Below, piece by piece: positions 42,281-51,264 of a DNA stretch of 64,000 nt. This DNA comes from TWA4 sp051879195 (GTDB lineage Bacteria > Bacillota > Clostridia > Lachnospirales > Lachnospiraceae), in NCBI GenBank assembly GCA_051879195.1, contig JBJELO010000217.1, positions 28,133-92,132 on the forward strand, read 5' to 3'. A program made the translations under genes and the position numbers. The number at the start of each line of letters is the position of its first letter. Position 1 is the first letter of the stretch. A model generated the notes under the pieces. The model saw only the letters and a list, made by a program, of their open reading frames with translations. It searched no databases and was not told the DNA's origin.

Positions 42281-43641
42281 TATGATTTTGTTTTTGTGCG
42301 TCCGGTGAGCCGGTGCATTGTCCATAAATATCCGCCGAGCAGGACGGCGACAGCTCCGGTCCATGCGATGGGTTCCGCAAAGAACAGGTTCATTTCCCCG
42401 AAAAACAGGGGAATTACGAAAGAGGAACTGACTCTCATGATCAGCTCTGCCACACCGGAGAACATGGGGATGGTGCTGTTGCCCAGTCCTGTCAGGCTGG
42501 AACGCAGAATATGAAGACTGTACAGGATTGGAAGGAACATGCTCATGATGAACAGATAACGGTAGGCAACCTCCATGGTGGCGGCAACTTCTTCCGGTGT
42601 TCCTGTGATAAACAGGCTCAGGATGTTCTTTCCGAAGAAAATCATGAGCAGTGAGATGGATACGGATGTAATCAGCCCGATTACATGGGCAGTGAGTACG
42701 CCCTGGTGGATTCTTTTATACAATCCCGCTCCTTTGTTCTGGCCTGTATAGGTGGTCATAGCATAACCATAGGAGATACCGGCCGTTTCGATGAGGCCGT
42801 AGAGCCGGTTGGTGGCCGTGAATCCGGCAATAAAGGTGATGCCGAACTGGTTGACGATATACTGAACAATGATGCCGCCGATTGATATGATGATGTTCTG
42901 CAGTGACATAGGCGCCCCCAGACCCAGCAGCTTTACGCAGAATTTCCGGCTCAGCCGGAGATCTTCCCTGGTAAAATAGATGAAATCAATGCGCAGCAGG
43001 CAGTACATGGAGTATACGGCCGCAAAAAGCTGTGCAATGACGGTGGCAATAACAGCGCCGGCCACTCCCCAGTGGAACGGTCCTACAAACAGAAGGTCCA
43101 GTATAATATTGATCACAGATGCCATCACCATGGCGCGCAGAGGAGCCTGACTGTTGCCCAGAGCCCTCAGATTGCAGGCTGCGAAATTGTAAGCCATCAT
43201 GATGGGACAGGCAGCATAGTAGATTCGCAGGTACATCAATGTAGTGGGCAGAATTTCCTCCGGCGTATCCAGCAGGGCTAGAAGCGGCCGGAGGATGGCT
43301 TCTCCTGCTGCCAGCAGTATGACAGACAGAATCACAGCCATAACGGCAGCATTGCCCATATTTTTCCGGACATGATCCCGATTTCCTGCACCGAAAGCCT
43401 GAGCAGCCGGTACCGAAAAGCCCTGGGTAAACCCCTGAACGGCAGATGTCATCATCCAGGTAATCCAGCCGCCGGCACCGATGGCCGCCAGCGCGTGAAC
43501 GCCCAGAAACTGCCCCACGATAATCGTATCAACTACCGTATAAAACTCCTGAAACAGATTGCCTGCCATAAGAGGCAGCGCAAACTGCAGCAGCAAAACA
43601 GCAGGTCTCCCGGCTGTCATATTTTTCGTCGTACTTTTCAT
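42280..43641 (-). CDS. MATE-family multidrug/organic cation exporter
   Basis: Inner-membrane antiporter of 453 aa with about twelve hydrophobic helices in two similar halves, exporting drugs or metabolites with Na+ or H+ influx. The start GRPAVLLLQFALPLMAGNLFQ is typical of DinF/NorM-like MATE proteins. Strong own promoter on the minus strand and a leader of about 120 bases. Substrate unknown. Confidence 0.9.
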   Translation of the reverse strand: MKSTTKNMTAGRPAVLLLQFALPLMAGNLFQEFYTVVDTIIVGQFLGVHALAAIGAGGWITWMMTSAVQGFTQGFSVPAAQAFGAGNRDHVRKNMGNAAVMAVILSVILLAAGEAILRPLLALLDTPEEILPTTLMYLRIYYAACPIMMAYNFAACNLRALGNSQAPLRAMVMASVINIILDLLFVGPFHWGVAGAVIATVIAQLFAAVYSMYCLLRIDFIYFTREDLRLSRKFCVKLLGLGAPMSLQNIIISIGGIIVQYIVNQFGITFIAGFTATNRLYGLIETAGISYGYAMTTYTGQNKGAGLYKRIHQGVLTAHVIGLITSVSISLLMIFFGKNILSLFITGTPEEVAATMEVAYRYLFIMSMFLPILYSLHILRSSLTGLGNSTIPMFSGVAELIMRVSSSFVIPLFFGEMNLFFAEPIAWTGAVAVLLGGYLWTMHRLTGRTKTKS

Positions 43642-43764
43642 GTGAAGAATTCCTCGTTGACTTATTGATGCGTGTTCTTTCTGGTGCTTTCAGAATTTCA
43701 TCCGGTTAAGAATGAAATCATCTGTCTGGCCGTTTTTTCGGGCGAAATCTGAACAGCAATCTTC

Positions 43765-43793
43765 AATGTATCGGAAAAAGTGAAATTTGTCAA
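43765..43793 (-). promoter_or_regulatory. Sigma-A promoter of the MATE gene
   Basis: On the minus strand, TTGACA (43793-43788), 17 bases, TACATT (43770-43765). The leader contains ATTTCAT/ATGAAAT pairing near 43693-43716. Confidence 0.75.
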
Positions 43794-43799
43794 GAACTC

Positions 43800-43828
43800 T
43801 TTAAAACGGACACGGATTGTGATACAAT
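43800..43828 (+). promoter_or_regulatory. Sigma-A promoter of the small Cys-rich gene
   Basis: TTTAAA (43800-43805), 17 bases, TACAAT (43823-43828) with a TGA extension before the -10. It is back-to-back with the MATE promoter. Confidence 0.55.
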
Positions 43829-43864
43829 TCTCCCTGATATATACTCTGATGGGAGGAATTGAGT

Positions 43865-44080
43865 ATGAGTATGCAGTCGGAATGTCTCCAGGATATGGAT
43901 GAATTTATTTTTACCGGATACTGCAAGGCAAAGAATCAGACCAATATGGTAACATGTGAGTATTCGGTGGAGAAATGCGGTCTTTGTCTGGAGCAGATTG
44001 TCGGATGCGATTATCTGCAGTGTCAGTACAATAAGGATTGTGATATTGTAAAGCGGGCTCTTGAAAAAGAGGATGAGTAA
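43865..44080 (+). CDS. Small cysteine-rich protein of unknown function
   Basis: 71 aa with eight Cys. The spacing, with YCKAKN, TCEYSVEKCGLCLE, GCDYLQCQYNKDC, suggests a metal or Fe-S binding mini-domain. No signal peptide or membrane helix. The ATG at 43865 lies 8 bases after GGGAGG; the TTG at 43859 is too close. First of three genes, with an 89-aa protein and a TPR protein, probably one operon. I do not recognise the family. Confidence 0.7.
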   Translation: MSMQSECLQDMDEFIFTGYCKAKNQTNMVTCEYSVEKCGLCLEQIVGCDYLQCQYNKDCDIVKRALEKEDE

Positions 44081-44096
44081 TGCAGAGGTGTGAGCA

Positions 44097-44366
44097 TTGA
44101 GATTTGCCAGAAAAGATTTATTTACGTTGAATTATTATAAAAAGCAGCCCTATACGGCCAGCTGTGACGGAACCAGAATCCGTCTGAAGCGGGAGGGCGA
44201 TGAGGAACAGGGGTACTGGCTGGAGCTGATTACCTGGCCGGAACCGTTTGCTTTTGATAAAACGCCGGATGCTCAGAAAACTTCATACCGGTTTGATTAC
44301 AGCGAAGAGGGAGTCTGTGCGGTAATCGACTGGCTCAATGAGAATCTGGCAGGAAAGAAAGGATAG
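44097..44366 (+). CDS. Hypothetical protein, TTG start
   Basis: 89 aa, starting at TTG with GAGGTG six bases upstream; no in-frame ATG precedes it. The text is soluble and mixed alpha/beta, with YWLELITWPEPFAFDKTPD and a C-terminal FDYSEEGVCAVIDWLNENL. No motif recognised. Position between the Cys-rich gene and the TPR gene, 8 bases from the latter, suggests a shared function. Confidence 0.65.
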   Translation: MRFARKDLFTLNYYKKQPYTASCDGTRIRLKREGDEEQGYWLELITWPEPFAFDKTPDAQKTSYRFDYSEEGVCAVIDWLNENLAGKKG

Positions 44367-44374
44367 ATGACCAA

Positions 44375-46021
44375 ATGGCGGACTGGTGGAAAGATCAGGA
44401 TATGGTACAACAGGTATATGAGGAGGCGGAGAACGGCAATACAGCAGCGCAGTGCGAGATTGCCCGCCAGCTGATGAATGACGGAAGAATGGATGAAGCA
44501 GTCAGCTGGTACAAAAGGGCGGCAGCAGCCGGTGAGGCGGATGCCATGTTCAATCTGGGACTTCTCTATTCACAGGGATGGGACGGAGTGGATCCTGCTC
44601 CCGAACAGGCATTTTTCTGGTTCAGCAGTGCAGCGGATGCAGGGGATTCCGAGGGGATGTATATGACCGGCAGATGCTGTCTGAACGGTATCGGTACGGA
44701 GGCGGACTCCGGGGAAGCGGCACAGTGGCTGAAAAAAGCGCTGGCAGCCGGCTACGCGGCAGCGCAGGATCTGCTGTATACGATACCCGGTATGAAGGAG
44801 GAACGTCAGGCGAAACTGGATGAGATTCGTCAGACAGCTGCAAAAGCGGAACGTTTTCTGGCGGAAGAGGATTATGAGATGGCGGTGCCTCTGCTGCAGC
44901 AGGCTGTGGAAGAAAGCAGCAGAAAGCTGGGAGAAACCGATGCGTTTACCATCAGTCTGATGAATAATCTGGCTGTAGCGCTGGCTGCTCTCGAGCAGTA
45001 TGAGAACAGCATTCCGCTGAAAGAGAGGGTTCTGGAGCTGCGCGGGAAATGTCTGCCTGTGACACATCCCGATTATCTCACAGCTGTTACGAATCTGACT
45101 TCAGATTACGCGCGGATCGGCAGATACCAGTCGGCACTGAATCTGTCAAAGCAGGCTTATACTGCAGCCCGGGAGACGCTTCCTGTTACTCATGATGTGA
45201 CACTTCTTACGCTGAACCGGCTGGCTGCAGATTACATGAATCTGTGCCGTCATGATCTGGCGCTGGAGCAGCTGCGGCAGGTGATCGGCATGATTGAGGA
45301 AATCTGCGGCAGCGACGAGGAAATCCCCGCAGACAGCAGAAAGCAGTGGTACCGCAGCAGACGTCTGATGAAGGTCTGTCAGGAGGCTGTTGACAATTAT
45401 CAGGTTTATTTCGGAATGGAAGAAAGCAGACGGGGGTATGCCTATATTTCCGCTGAACTGTGCGAGATGCTGGACGGTCTGCCGGATGATTATCGGCAGA
45501 AGATCGATCCGCAGGAATACGCACATTTCAGGGAGCAGGCAGATCTGGTGGCCTGTTACCATCCGCATATGAACAGCGGACAGTCGGTGGAAACGGATCC
45601 CTATACCAATGCGCTTCAGATGCTGGTCAGCCTGAAATATCTGATGCCTGCCGTGGCGGAGTGCAGGGAGGAACTGGACGGAATCCGGTGCCGTGCGGTG
45701 GTAACATGGGTGCAGAATGAGCTTTGCGCCGTTATTACGGTATATCCGGTCAGATCGTCTGTGGAGAATATGAAGCATCCCCAGCCGGCGGATTTCCTGA
45801 AATCACTGAATGCCTGTGAGGAAGCCTGTGAGAAGGTGACGTCTCTGGATGCAGTGGACCTGCAGATGAAGCGCATGGAAAACGGTGAGATCCAGATCAG
45901 CTTTGCCTATGGTACAGGTGAGGTTTACCGTATGATCCGTATGCATTATCAGGAAGAGACCAATCAGCTGGAAGGCGAATCCGGTTTTATGGAGATTGGA
46001 AAGGAACATACAGAAGAGTAG
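44375..46021 (+). CDS. Sel1/TPR repeat protein
   Basis: 548 aa cytoplasmic repeat protein. Sel1-like repeats occupy about residues 15-130 (AAAAGEADAMFNLGLLYSQG and DAGDSEGMYMTGRCCLNGIG). Kinesin-light-chain-like TPRs follow (about 150-310, ETDAFTISLMNNLAVALAAL, HPDYLTAVTNLTSDYARIG). The C-terminal 200 residues are a separate alpha/beta region that I do not recognise. Such repeats mediate protein-protein contacts; partner unknown. AAAGGA ribosome site. Terminator follows. Confidence 0.78.
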   Translation: MADWWKDQDMVQQVYEEAENGNTAAQCEIARQLMNDGRMDEAVSWYKRAAAAGEADAMFNLGLLYSQGWDGVDPAPEQAFFWFSSAADAGDSEGMYMTGRCCLNGIGTEADSGEAAQWLKKALAAGYAAAQDLLYTIPGMKEERQAKLDEIRQTAAKAERFLAEEDYEMAVPLLQQAVEESSRKLGETDAFTISLMNNLAVALAALEQYENSIPLKERVLELRGKCLPVTHPDYLTAVTNLTSDYARIGRYQSALNLSKQAYTAARETLPVTHDVTLLTLNRLAADYMNLCRHDLALEQLRQVIGMIEEICGSDEEIPADSRKQWYRSRRLMKVCQEAVDNYQVYFGMEESRRGYAYISAELCEMLDGLPDDYRQKIDPQEYAHFREQADLVACYHPHMNSGQSVETDPYTNALQMLVSLKYLMPAVAECREELDGIRCRAVVTWVQNELCAVITVYPVRSSVENMKHPQPADFLKSLNACEEACEKVTSLDAVDLQMKRMENGEIQISFAYGTGEVYRMIRMHYQEETNQLEGESGFMEIGKEHTEE

Positions 46022-46101
46022 AGAAATCAGAAAACAGAGAACAGGATAGTGAAAGAGCTGGATAGTAAAGTAACAGAGTAATGCAGGAAATAAAAGGAGA
46101 T

Positions 46102-46144
46102 CGTCTGTGTCCCTGATTTTGGGGCATAGGCGGTTTCTTTTTTT
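46102..46144 (+). terminator. Rho-independent terminator before spoIIIA operon
   Basis: CGTCTGTGTCCC pairs with GGGGCATAGGCGG (46121-46133) with wobbles and one mismatch, then a long T-rich tract to 46144. Its right arm also supplies the -35 of the next promoter. Confidence 0.75.
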
Positions 46145-46152
46145 CATATAAT
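46124..46152 (+). promoter_or_regulatory. Sigma-E-like promoter of the spoIIIA operon
   Basis: GCATAG (46124-46129), 15 bases, CATATAAT (46145-46152). This matches the mother-cell sigma-E pattern (ATA at -35, CATACAAT at -10) at all but one -10 base. The B. subtilis operon is sigma-E dependent. Confidence 0.5.
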
Positions 46153-46172
46153 GAGGCAAAGGGGGCAGGCTT

Positions 46173-47093
46173 ATGAAGGATTATCAGATGGAAGAAATCC
46201 TGCATGTGCTTCCGGTGCATTTCAGAGCGCCGGTTGAGCAGGAACTGCGGGGAAACAGCCGGATTCAGGAAATCCGGCTGCGATGCGGGAAACCGGTGCG
46301 GATGCTGGAAAACGGACAGGAAAGGATTCTGCCGGGCAGTACGGTTCTTACAGTCAGGGACATGCAGGAAACCATGGAATTTGTCAGCCGTTTTTCCATG
46401 TATGCCTATGAGGAGGAGATCCGGCAGGGATTTCTGACCATCCGGGGCGGTCATCGGGTCGGAATTGCCGGTAAAACGGTGATCAGCCAGGGGCAGATAA
46501 AAACGATCCGCAATATATCATTTATCCATATCAGGATTGCCTGCGAGTACAGGGACTGTGCCCGGGGACTGCTTCCCTATCTGTATGAAAACGGAAGATT
46601 GCAGAGTACACTGATTTTTTCTGCTCCCGGACAGGGGAAGACGACGCTGATGCGCGACCTGATCCGGTTGATTTCCGATGGAAATTCCCAGGGAAGATCC
46701 ATGACGGTGTCGGTGGTGGATGAGCGGGGAGAACTGGCCGCCTGTGATCAGGGGGTTCCGCAGAATGATCTGGGTGCCCGGACTGATGTGCTGGATGGCT
46801 GCCCCAAAACACTGGGAATGCGTCTTATGCTCCGCAGTATGGCCCCTTCGGTTCTGGCAGTTGATGAAATTGCAGGCGAAAACGATGTGGATGCCCTTTT
46901 TGAAGCGGCAGGCTGCGGCTGTGTCCTGCTTGCCACGGCACACGGAGAAAGTCTGGAACGTCTTCTGGAAAAGGAAGCATTCCGGTGCCTGATGCAGGCC
47001 CGGGTGTTTGACCGCTACATACAGCTGGCAAATGAAGGCGTACCTGGAAAATGGAGCCATATCTACAACGGGGAAGGAGGGATACTTCTATGA
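46173..47093 (+). CDS. spoIIIAA: Stage III sporulation protein AA
   Basis: ATPase of the mother-cell to forespore channel, 306 aa, related to type II/IV secretion ATPases. N-terminal domain with the RxR-rich IQEIRLRCGKPVRML; Walker A SAPGQGKTTLMRD (about residues 148-160); Walker B-like VLAVDEIAGENDVDAL. Powers transport needed for late forespore gene expression. First gene of the eight-gene operon; its stop overlaps spoIIIAB by four bases. Confidence 0.95.
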   Translation: MKDYQMEEILHVLPVHFRAPVEQELRGNSRIQEIRLRCGKPVRMLENGQERILPGSTVLTVRDMQETMEFVSRFSMYAYEEEIRQGFLTIRGGHRVGIAGKTVISQGQIKTIRNISFIHIRIACEYRDCARGLLPYLYENGRLQSTLIFSAPGQGKTTLMRDLIRLISDGNSQGRSMTVSVVDERGELAACDQGVPQNDLGARTDVLDGCPKTLGMRLMLRSMAPSVLAVDEIAGENDVDALFEAAGCGCVLLATAHGESLERLLEKEAFRCLMQARVFDRYIQLANEGVPGKWSHIYNGEGGILL

Positions 47094-47605
47094 TGCGGCT
47101 GGCGGGAATCGGCATCATTGCCGCGGCGGTTCTGGCACTGGGATTCCGGTACAGTCTCAATGCCAGAAAAAGAATCAGGAATCTCCGTCTGATGCAGACG
47201 GTGCTTCATATGCTGAAAGGAGAAATCGGTTTTACCGGGAGGATTCTGGAGGAAGCGTTTGACGATATCAGTCACCGTGCAGCAGAGCCTTTTCGCAGTT
47301 TTTTTGCCGAAGTCAGCCGGAAAATGCAGGACCGGAAGGGGGATGCTCTGGCAGAGCTCTGGCAGGAAAGTGAGGAAGCCTTTCAGGGAAGCGGCCTGAA
47401 AGAAGAAGATCTGGAACTGTTCCGGAAACTGGGCAGTGAACTGGGATTTCTTGATGTGGATATGCAGCTTCGCACGCTGGAACTGCTGGAAGTGCAGGTG
47501 AGAGACAGTGTGGAGCGTCTGGAGAAGAACTGTGAGGCCAGCTGCAGAATGTATCAGTCTCTGGGAATTCTGGGGGCACTGACGGTTATCGTAGTTATGC
47601 TGTAG
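47090..47605 (+). CDS. spoIIIAB: Stage III sporulation protein AB
   Basis: 171 aa. One N-terminal membrane helix (LAGIGIIAAAVLALGFRYSL), an alpha-helical soluble region resembling GspF-type proteins, and a short hydrophobic C-terminus (GILGALTVIVVML). The start at 47090 overlaps spoIIIAA (ATGA) and has AAGGAGG. Part of the SpoIIIA-SpoIIQ channel base. Confidence 0.93.
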   Translation: MMRLAGIGIIAAAVLALGFRYSLNARKRIRNLRLMQTVLHMLKGEIGFTGRILEEAFDDISHRAAEPFRSFFAEVSRKMQDRKGDALAELWQESEEAFQGSGLKEEDLELFRKLGSELGFLDVDMQLRTLELLEVQVRDSVERLEKNCEASCRMYQSLGILGALTVIVVML

Positions 47606-47620
47606 CAGAAAGGATACGAT

Positions 47621-47815
47621 ATGGAGGTTGCATTGTTATTTCGTATTGCAGCGGTGGGAATTCTGGTCTCCGTGCTCTGTCAGGTGCTGAAGCACAGCGG
47701 CAGGGAGGAACAGGCTTTTCTGACCAGCTTTGCCGGGCTTCTGCTGGTGCTGTTCTGGCTGGTTCCGTATATTTCCCAGCTGTTTGAAACGATTCAGAAA
47801 CTGTTTGAATTTTGA
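47621..47815 (+). CDS. spoIIIAC: Stage III sporulation protein AC
   Basis: 64 aa, two hydrophobic helices (residues 5-23 and 33-52), the standard size and layout of SpoIIIAC. Inner-membrane component of the channel. Confidence 0.93.
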   Translation: MEVALLFRIAAVGILVSVLCQVLKHSGREEQAFLTSFAGLLLVLFWLVPYISQLFETIQKLFEF

Positions 47816-47832
47816 TTCGGGGAGGCGTTTTC

Positions 47833-48216
47833 ATGGTTCAGATCATACTGGCAGGAGCTGCTGCTGCCATGCTTGTTTTGTGGGTCCGTCCTCTGAAACC
47901 GGAATATGGAATATTTCTTTCGCTGGGAGCTGTGCTTTTGCTGATCGGTGCGGCGGTTTCCCAGCTGGATTCCATCCTGAGTCTGATCCGGGAACTGATG
48001 GAATACACCGGTCTCGATGGAGTATATTTTAAGATTCTGCTGAAGATTATGGGACTGGCCTGGATCAGCCAGCTGGCTTCCGATATCTGCAAAGAGGCCG
48101 GCTGTGCAGCAATCAGCCGCCAGATTGATATATACGGAAAACTGCTGATTCTTTCGGTCAGTCTGCCGGTGGTAACGGCTCTGATTGATACCATTGAGAC
48201 GTTGTTTTCGTCGTAA
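47833..48216 (+). CDS. spoIIIAD: Stage III sporulation protein AD
   Basis: 127 aa with about four hydrophobic helices; GLAWISQLASDICKEAG is the conserved core of the family. GGGGAGG site ten bases before ATG 47833; the longer reading is not needed. Membrane component, homologous in part to SpoIIIAC. Confidence 0.93.
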   Translation: MVQIILAGAAAAMLVLWVRPLKPEYGIFLSLGAVLLLIGAAVSQLDSILSLIRELMEYTGLDGVYFKILLKIMGLAWISQLASDICKEAGCAAISRQIDIYGKLLILSVSLPVVTALIDTIETLFSS

Positions 48217-48233
48217 AAAGGGAGGGGCAGGCC

Positions 48234-49259
48234 ATGGATGATCTTACCGATTTCGGACAGCTTCAGGATCTGCTGGGTTCGGTGCTGGGAGGCAGTGAAG
48301 TATCATTTTCCGAACTTGTCGTACAACTCCAGGCGGGTGATTTCCAGGGCATGAAAGATACTCTGGTACAGCTGCTGCTTGGCTGGCTGAAGGGCGGGGA
48401 ACTGCTTCATCTGTCGGATTACGCCGGTATTCTGCTGTTGGTGCTGCTGTTTGCTCTGCTGCGTGCCGTGGGACAGGCATTTGATAACCGGTCGGTTACC
48501 GTTTTTTCGGGAGTTGTGATTCAGCTGCTGATGATCGTGCAGCTGGCGACTCTGTTTCGAAGCTTTCTGATACAGACCGAACAGTATCTGGAAAAGGAAC
48601 TATCATTTGCCGGTGCGTTGTTTCCCGTACTGGCTGTGGCAGCGGCGGCCGGAGGAGAAAGCGTTTCCGCTGCCGGAATCTATGCGTCCGCCATCAGCAT
48701 CAGCAGTCTGGTAAGCCGGGTCTGTCTGTATATTCTGCTTCCCGGCATCAGTATCCATCTGGTGATTACACTGCTGGATTCCATCATGCCGGAGGCGTTG
48801 TTTTCCGGGCTGTCAGGCCTTCTGAAAAGGGGGCTGGGGCTTCTGATGAAACTGTCTTTTGCGGCTGTAACCGGGCTGCAGGTGATTCAGATGATGGTGC
48901 TTCCCAAAGCCGATTCGGTCCGGCGGCAGACCCTGCTGAAAACCGCCTCTTTGATTCCGGGAGCCGGCGGGCTTGCGGATACGGCGGCCACAGTGCTGTG
49001 GGAAAGCAGTTCTCTGCTGAAGGGAAGCATCGGCGCGGCGGGGATGTTCTGTATCCTGCTGATCTGCCTGCTGCCTGTAATCCGCATCGCTCTTGTTTCA
49101 GCCCTGTACCATGTAATGTCTGCCATTGCCCTGCCAGCAGCCGATAAACAAGTCAGCAGCTGTCTGAGCGGTTTTGCGGAAAGTCTGGAATATCTGGTAA
49201 AGGTTACCTGCCTCTGCGCAGTAATCCTTTTGATCATGATTGCCATGGCTGCATGGTAG
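48234..49259 (+). CDS. spoIIIAE: Stage III sporulation protein AE
   Basis: 341 aa polytopic membrane protein, the usual SpoIIIAE in place and length. An amphipathic N-terminus is followed by about seven or eight membrane helices and a polar loop with KADSVRRQTLLKTASLIPGA. Proposed transport component of the feeding channel. GGGAGGGG ribosome site. Confidence 0.93.
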   Translation: MDDLTDFGQLQDLLGSVLGGSEVSFSELVVQLQAGDFQGMKDTLVQLLLGWLKGGELLHLSDYAGILLLVLLFALLRAVGQAFDNRSVTVFSGVVIQLLMIVQLATLFRSFLIQTEQYLEKELSFAGALFPVLAVAAAAGGESVSAAGIYASAISISSLVSRVCLYILLPGISIHLVITLLDSIMPEALFSGLSGLLKRGLGLLMKLSFAAVTGLQVIQMMVLPKADSVRRQTLLKTASLIPGAGGLADTAATVLWESSSLLKGSIGAAGMFCILLICLLPVIRIALVSALYHVMSAIALPAADKQVSSCLSGFAESLEYLVKVTCLCAVILLIMIAMAAW

Positions 49260-49274
49260 CGGAGGTGAGAATAC

Positions 49275-49814
49275 ATGGAGGCGGTGTACGAATGGATCCG
49301 GCAGATTGCTGTATTTGCCGTGGTTTCCTATCTTGTTCTCTATCTGATGGGAGAACAGGAAAAAAGGCATATTCTCAGGATTTATCTTTCACTGATGATG
49401 CTGCTTCTGATCCTGAAACCCGCGGTATCCGTGTTTCATCTTGATCAGATTCTGACAGAAAAGCTGACGGAACTGACATCGGATACTGACACGACTGTGA
49501 CAGTCAGTCAGATTAGACAGGCAGCGCAGGCCTGCAGCCAGGAGATTCTTGACTGTACTTCGGAAAGTGCGCTGACACGGGTGCGGGAACTGGCAGAGAA
49601 CAAAAATCTGAAGCTGGAAAAAGGAACTGTGGATTTTGATGAAGAAAAGCTGGAGCAGTCCGGCGAGGTGATTATCACAGGTATGGATCTTACCGTATCC
49701 GGAACCGGAAAACAGTCATTGGAAGTCCGGACGCTTCTGGGAGAACTGAAGAAGGAGGTCGCAGAAACATTCGAACTGGATCAGTATGCGGTTTCAGTAA
49801 AGTGGAAAAACTGA
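49275..49814 (+). CDS. spoIIIAF: Stage III sporulation protein AF
   Basis: 179 aa. Two N-terminal membrane helices (residues 9-26 and 35-52, with IYLSLMMLLLILKP), then a soluble ring-building-motif-like domain in the intermembrane space. Standard operon position. Confidence 0.9.
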   Translation: MEAVYEWIRQIAVFAVVSYLVLYLMGEQEKRHILRIYLSLMMLLLILKPAVSVFHLDQILTEKLTELTSDTDTTVTVSQIRQAAQACSQEILDCTSESALTRVRELAENKNLKLEKGTVDFDEEKLEQSGEVIITGMDLTVSGTGKQSLEVRTLLGELKKEVAETFELDQYAVSVKWKN

Positions 49815-49833
49815 TCTGCGGGAGGTCGGAAAG

Positions 49834-50373
49834 ATGATTTTGAAAAATCTGTCAAAAGATAAAATACTGCTGGCGCTTGTGGCAGGCATTCTCCTGTTTC
49901 TTCTGTCTTTTCCGCTGGAAAAGCTGGGCAGCACCGGCTCTGATGGAGAAAATGCGGCGGATTCTCCCGTTATTTCCGGGGATACCCGTTCCCAGTATCA
50001 GGCAGAGCTGGAGCAGGAACTGAAAGCTCTTCTGGAAAAGGTTCAGGGGGCTGGTCAGGTAAAAGTGATGGTGGTTCTGGAGGATACCGGGGAAAAAGTG
50101 GTGGAAAAAGATGTACAGTCGGAAAGCAGCAGTGTTCGCGGCAATGGAGAAGAAGATACATCGGAGGACAGCTTCAGCAGTCAGGAAAACACGGTCATGG
50201 AGAACGGACAGACCCCATGGGTTGCCAGAGAGATTCTTCCCAGGGTGACCGGAATCGCCGTGGTGGCACAGGGTGGAGGCAGTGCTGCCGTAAAATCGGA
50301 AATCAGCAGCATGCTGGAGGCATTATTCGGACTCCCTGCTCATAAGATAAAAGTATTAGAGGGTGAATTTTAA
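49834..50373 (+). CDS. spoIIIAG: Stage III sporulation protein AG
   Basis: 179 aa. One N-terminal membrane helix (ILLALVAGILLFLLSFPLEK), a helical region, an acidic Ser-rich loop of about 30 residues, and a C-terminal ring-building motif (VTGIAVVAQGGGSAAVKSEI). In B. subtilis it forms the large ring between mother cell and forespore. Confidence 0.93.
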   Translation: MILKNLSKDKILLALVAGILLFLLSFPLEKLGSTGSDGENAADSPVISGDTRSQYQAELEQELKALLEKVQGAGQVKVMVVLEDTGEKVVEKDVQSESSSVRGNGEEDTSEDSFSSQENTVMENGQTPWVAREILPRVTGIAVVAQGGGSAAVKSEISSMLEALFGLPAHKIKVLEGEF

Positions 50374-50382
50374 AGGAGTGGC

Positions 50383-51132
50383 ATGTGCATGAAAAAGCTT
50401 AGAAGGAAAAATCAGCTGATTCTGACGCTGCTGGCTGTGATGATTGCCGTTGCGGGATATCTGACCTATCTGCCGTCCAGGCAGGAATCAGTGCCGGCCA
50501 TGGGAGAACAGGAAAATTCTGCGCTGATGGATATTTCCGATGAGGATGTACTGGCAGAAAATGTGGCGCTTGAACAGGCTCAGAATACGGAGACGGTTCA
50601 GGGGGGAGAAACGCAGAGCGCAGATGCGGCAGTGGGAATACAGGATACTGAATCTGAAACGCAGAATGCGGAGGCAGCAGTGCAGAATGGTTTACAGGAA
50701 CAGGAGAACAGTGCACAGCCCGGCGAGGCGGTGCTGACGCTGTCCGAACAGGTGGAGAATATGATGGCGGAAGCTGAACTGAGCCGTCAGCAGGTTCGCA
50801 CACGTAATGAGGAGACACTGAACGGTATTATAAATAATGAAAACTTAAGTGAGAAGCAGCGCGAGGCGGCAGCCGACAATCTGATGACCATGACAAAAAA
50901 TGCCGAGAAAGAGGCCAATATCGAATCGGCTCTCACTGCCAGAGGAATGGCGCAGACACTGGTGACCATCAGTGAAAGCGGCGTGGAAGTTCTTGTGGGA
51001 AGCAGCAGCATCACGGATGCTCAGAGAGCCCAGATCGAGGATACGGTAAAACGTGAAGCCGATGTGGAGATTTCCGATATTGTCATATCTCTCATGAATG
51101 AAGTGAATACGGAAGTGGTTGAGGAACCGTAA
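50383..51132 (+). CDS. spoIIIAH: Stage III sporulation protein AH
   Basis: 249 aa. One N-terminal membrane helix (ILTLLAVMIAVAGYLTYLPS), a long Glu/Gln/Ala-rich, low-complexity stretch (about residues 60-115), and a C-terminal YscJ/FliF-like domain that binds SpoIIQ. The start could be 50383 or 50389; the ribosome site AAAGGAG lies 4 or 10 bases before them. The Gln/Glu-rich stretch is longer than in B. subtilis. Last gene of the operon. Confidence 0.92.
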   Translation: MCMKKLRRKNQLILTLLAVMIAVAGYLTYLPSRQESVPAMGEQENSALMDISDEDVLAENVALEQAQNTETVQGGETQSADAAVGIQDTESETQNAEAAVQNGLQEQENSAQPGEAVLTLSEQVENMMAEAELSRQQVRTRNEETLNGIINNENLSEKQREAAADNLMTMTKNAEKEANIESALTARGMAQTLVTISESGVEVLVGSSSITDAQRAQIEDTVKREADVEISDIVISLMNEVNTEVVEEP

Positions 51133-51184
51133 AAAGTACTGAAAAATGAAGCAAAAGCAGAAAGAATATCTTACAAGAAAACAT

Positions 51185-51213
51185 TTGCAGTTACAATCGT
51201 TTTTTGTTATACT
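51185..51213 (+). promoter_or_regulatory. Sigma-A promoter of the Asp23 gene
   Basis: TTGCAG (51185-51190), 17 bases, TATACT (51208-51213), with TGT before it as an extended -10. Confidence 0.6.
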
Positions 51214-51264
51214 ATCTTCGAGTCAATGTGAATTGAAATTCGTATTGTACAGGAGGTATTGAAG

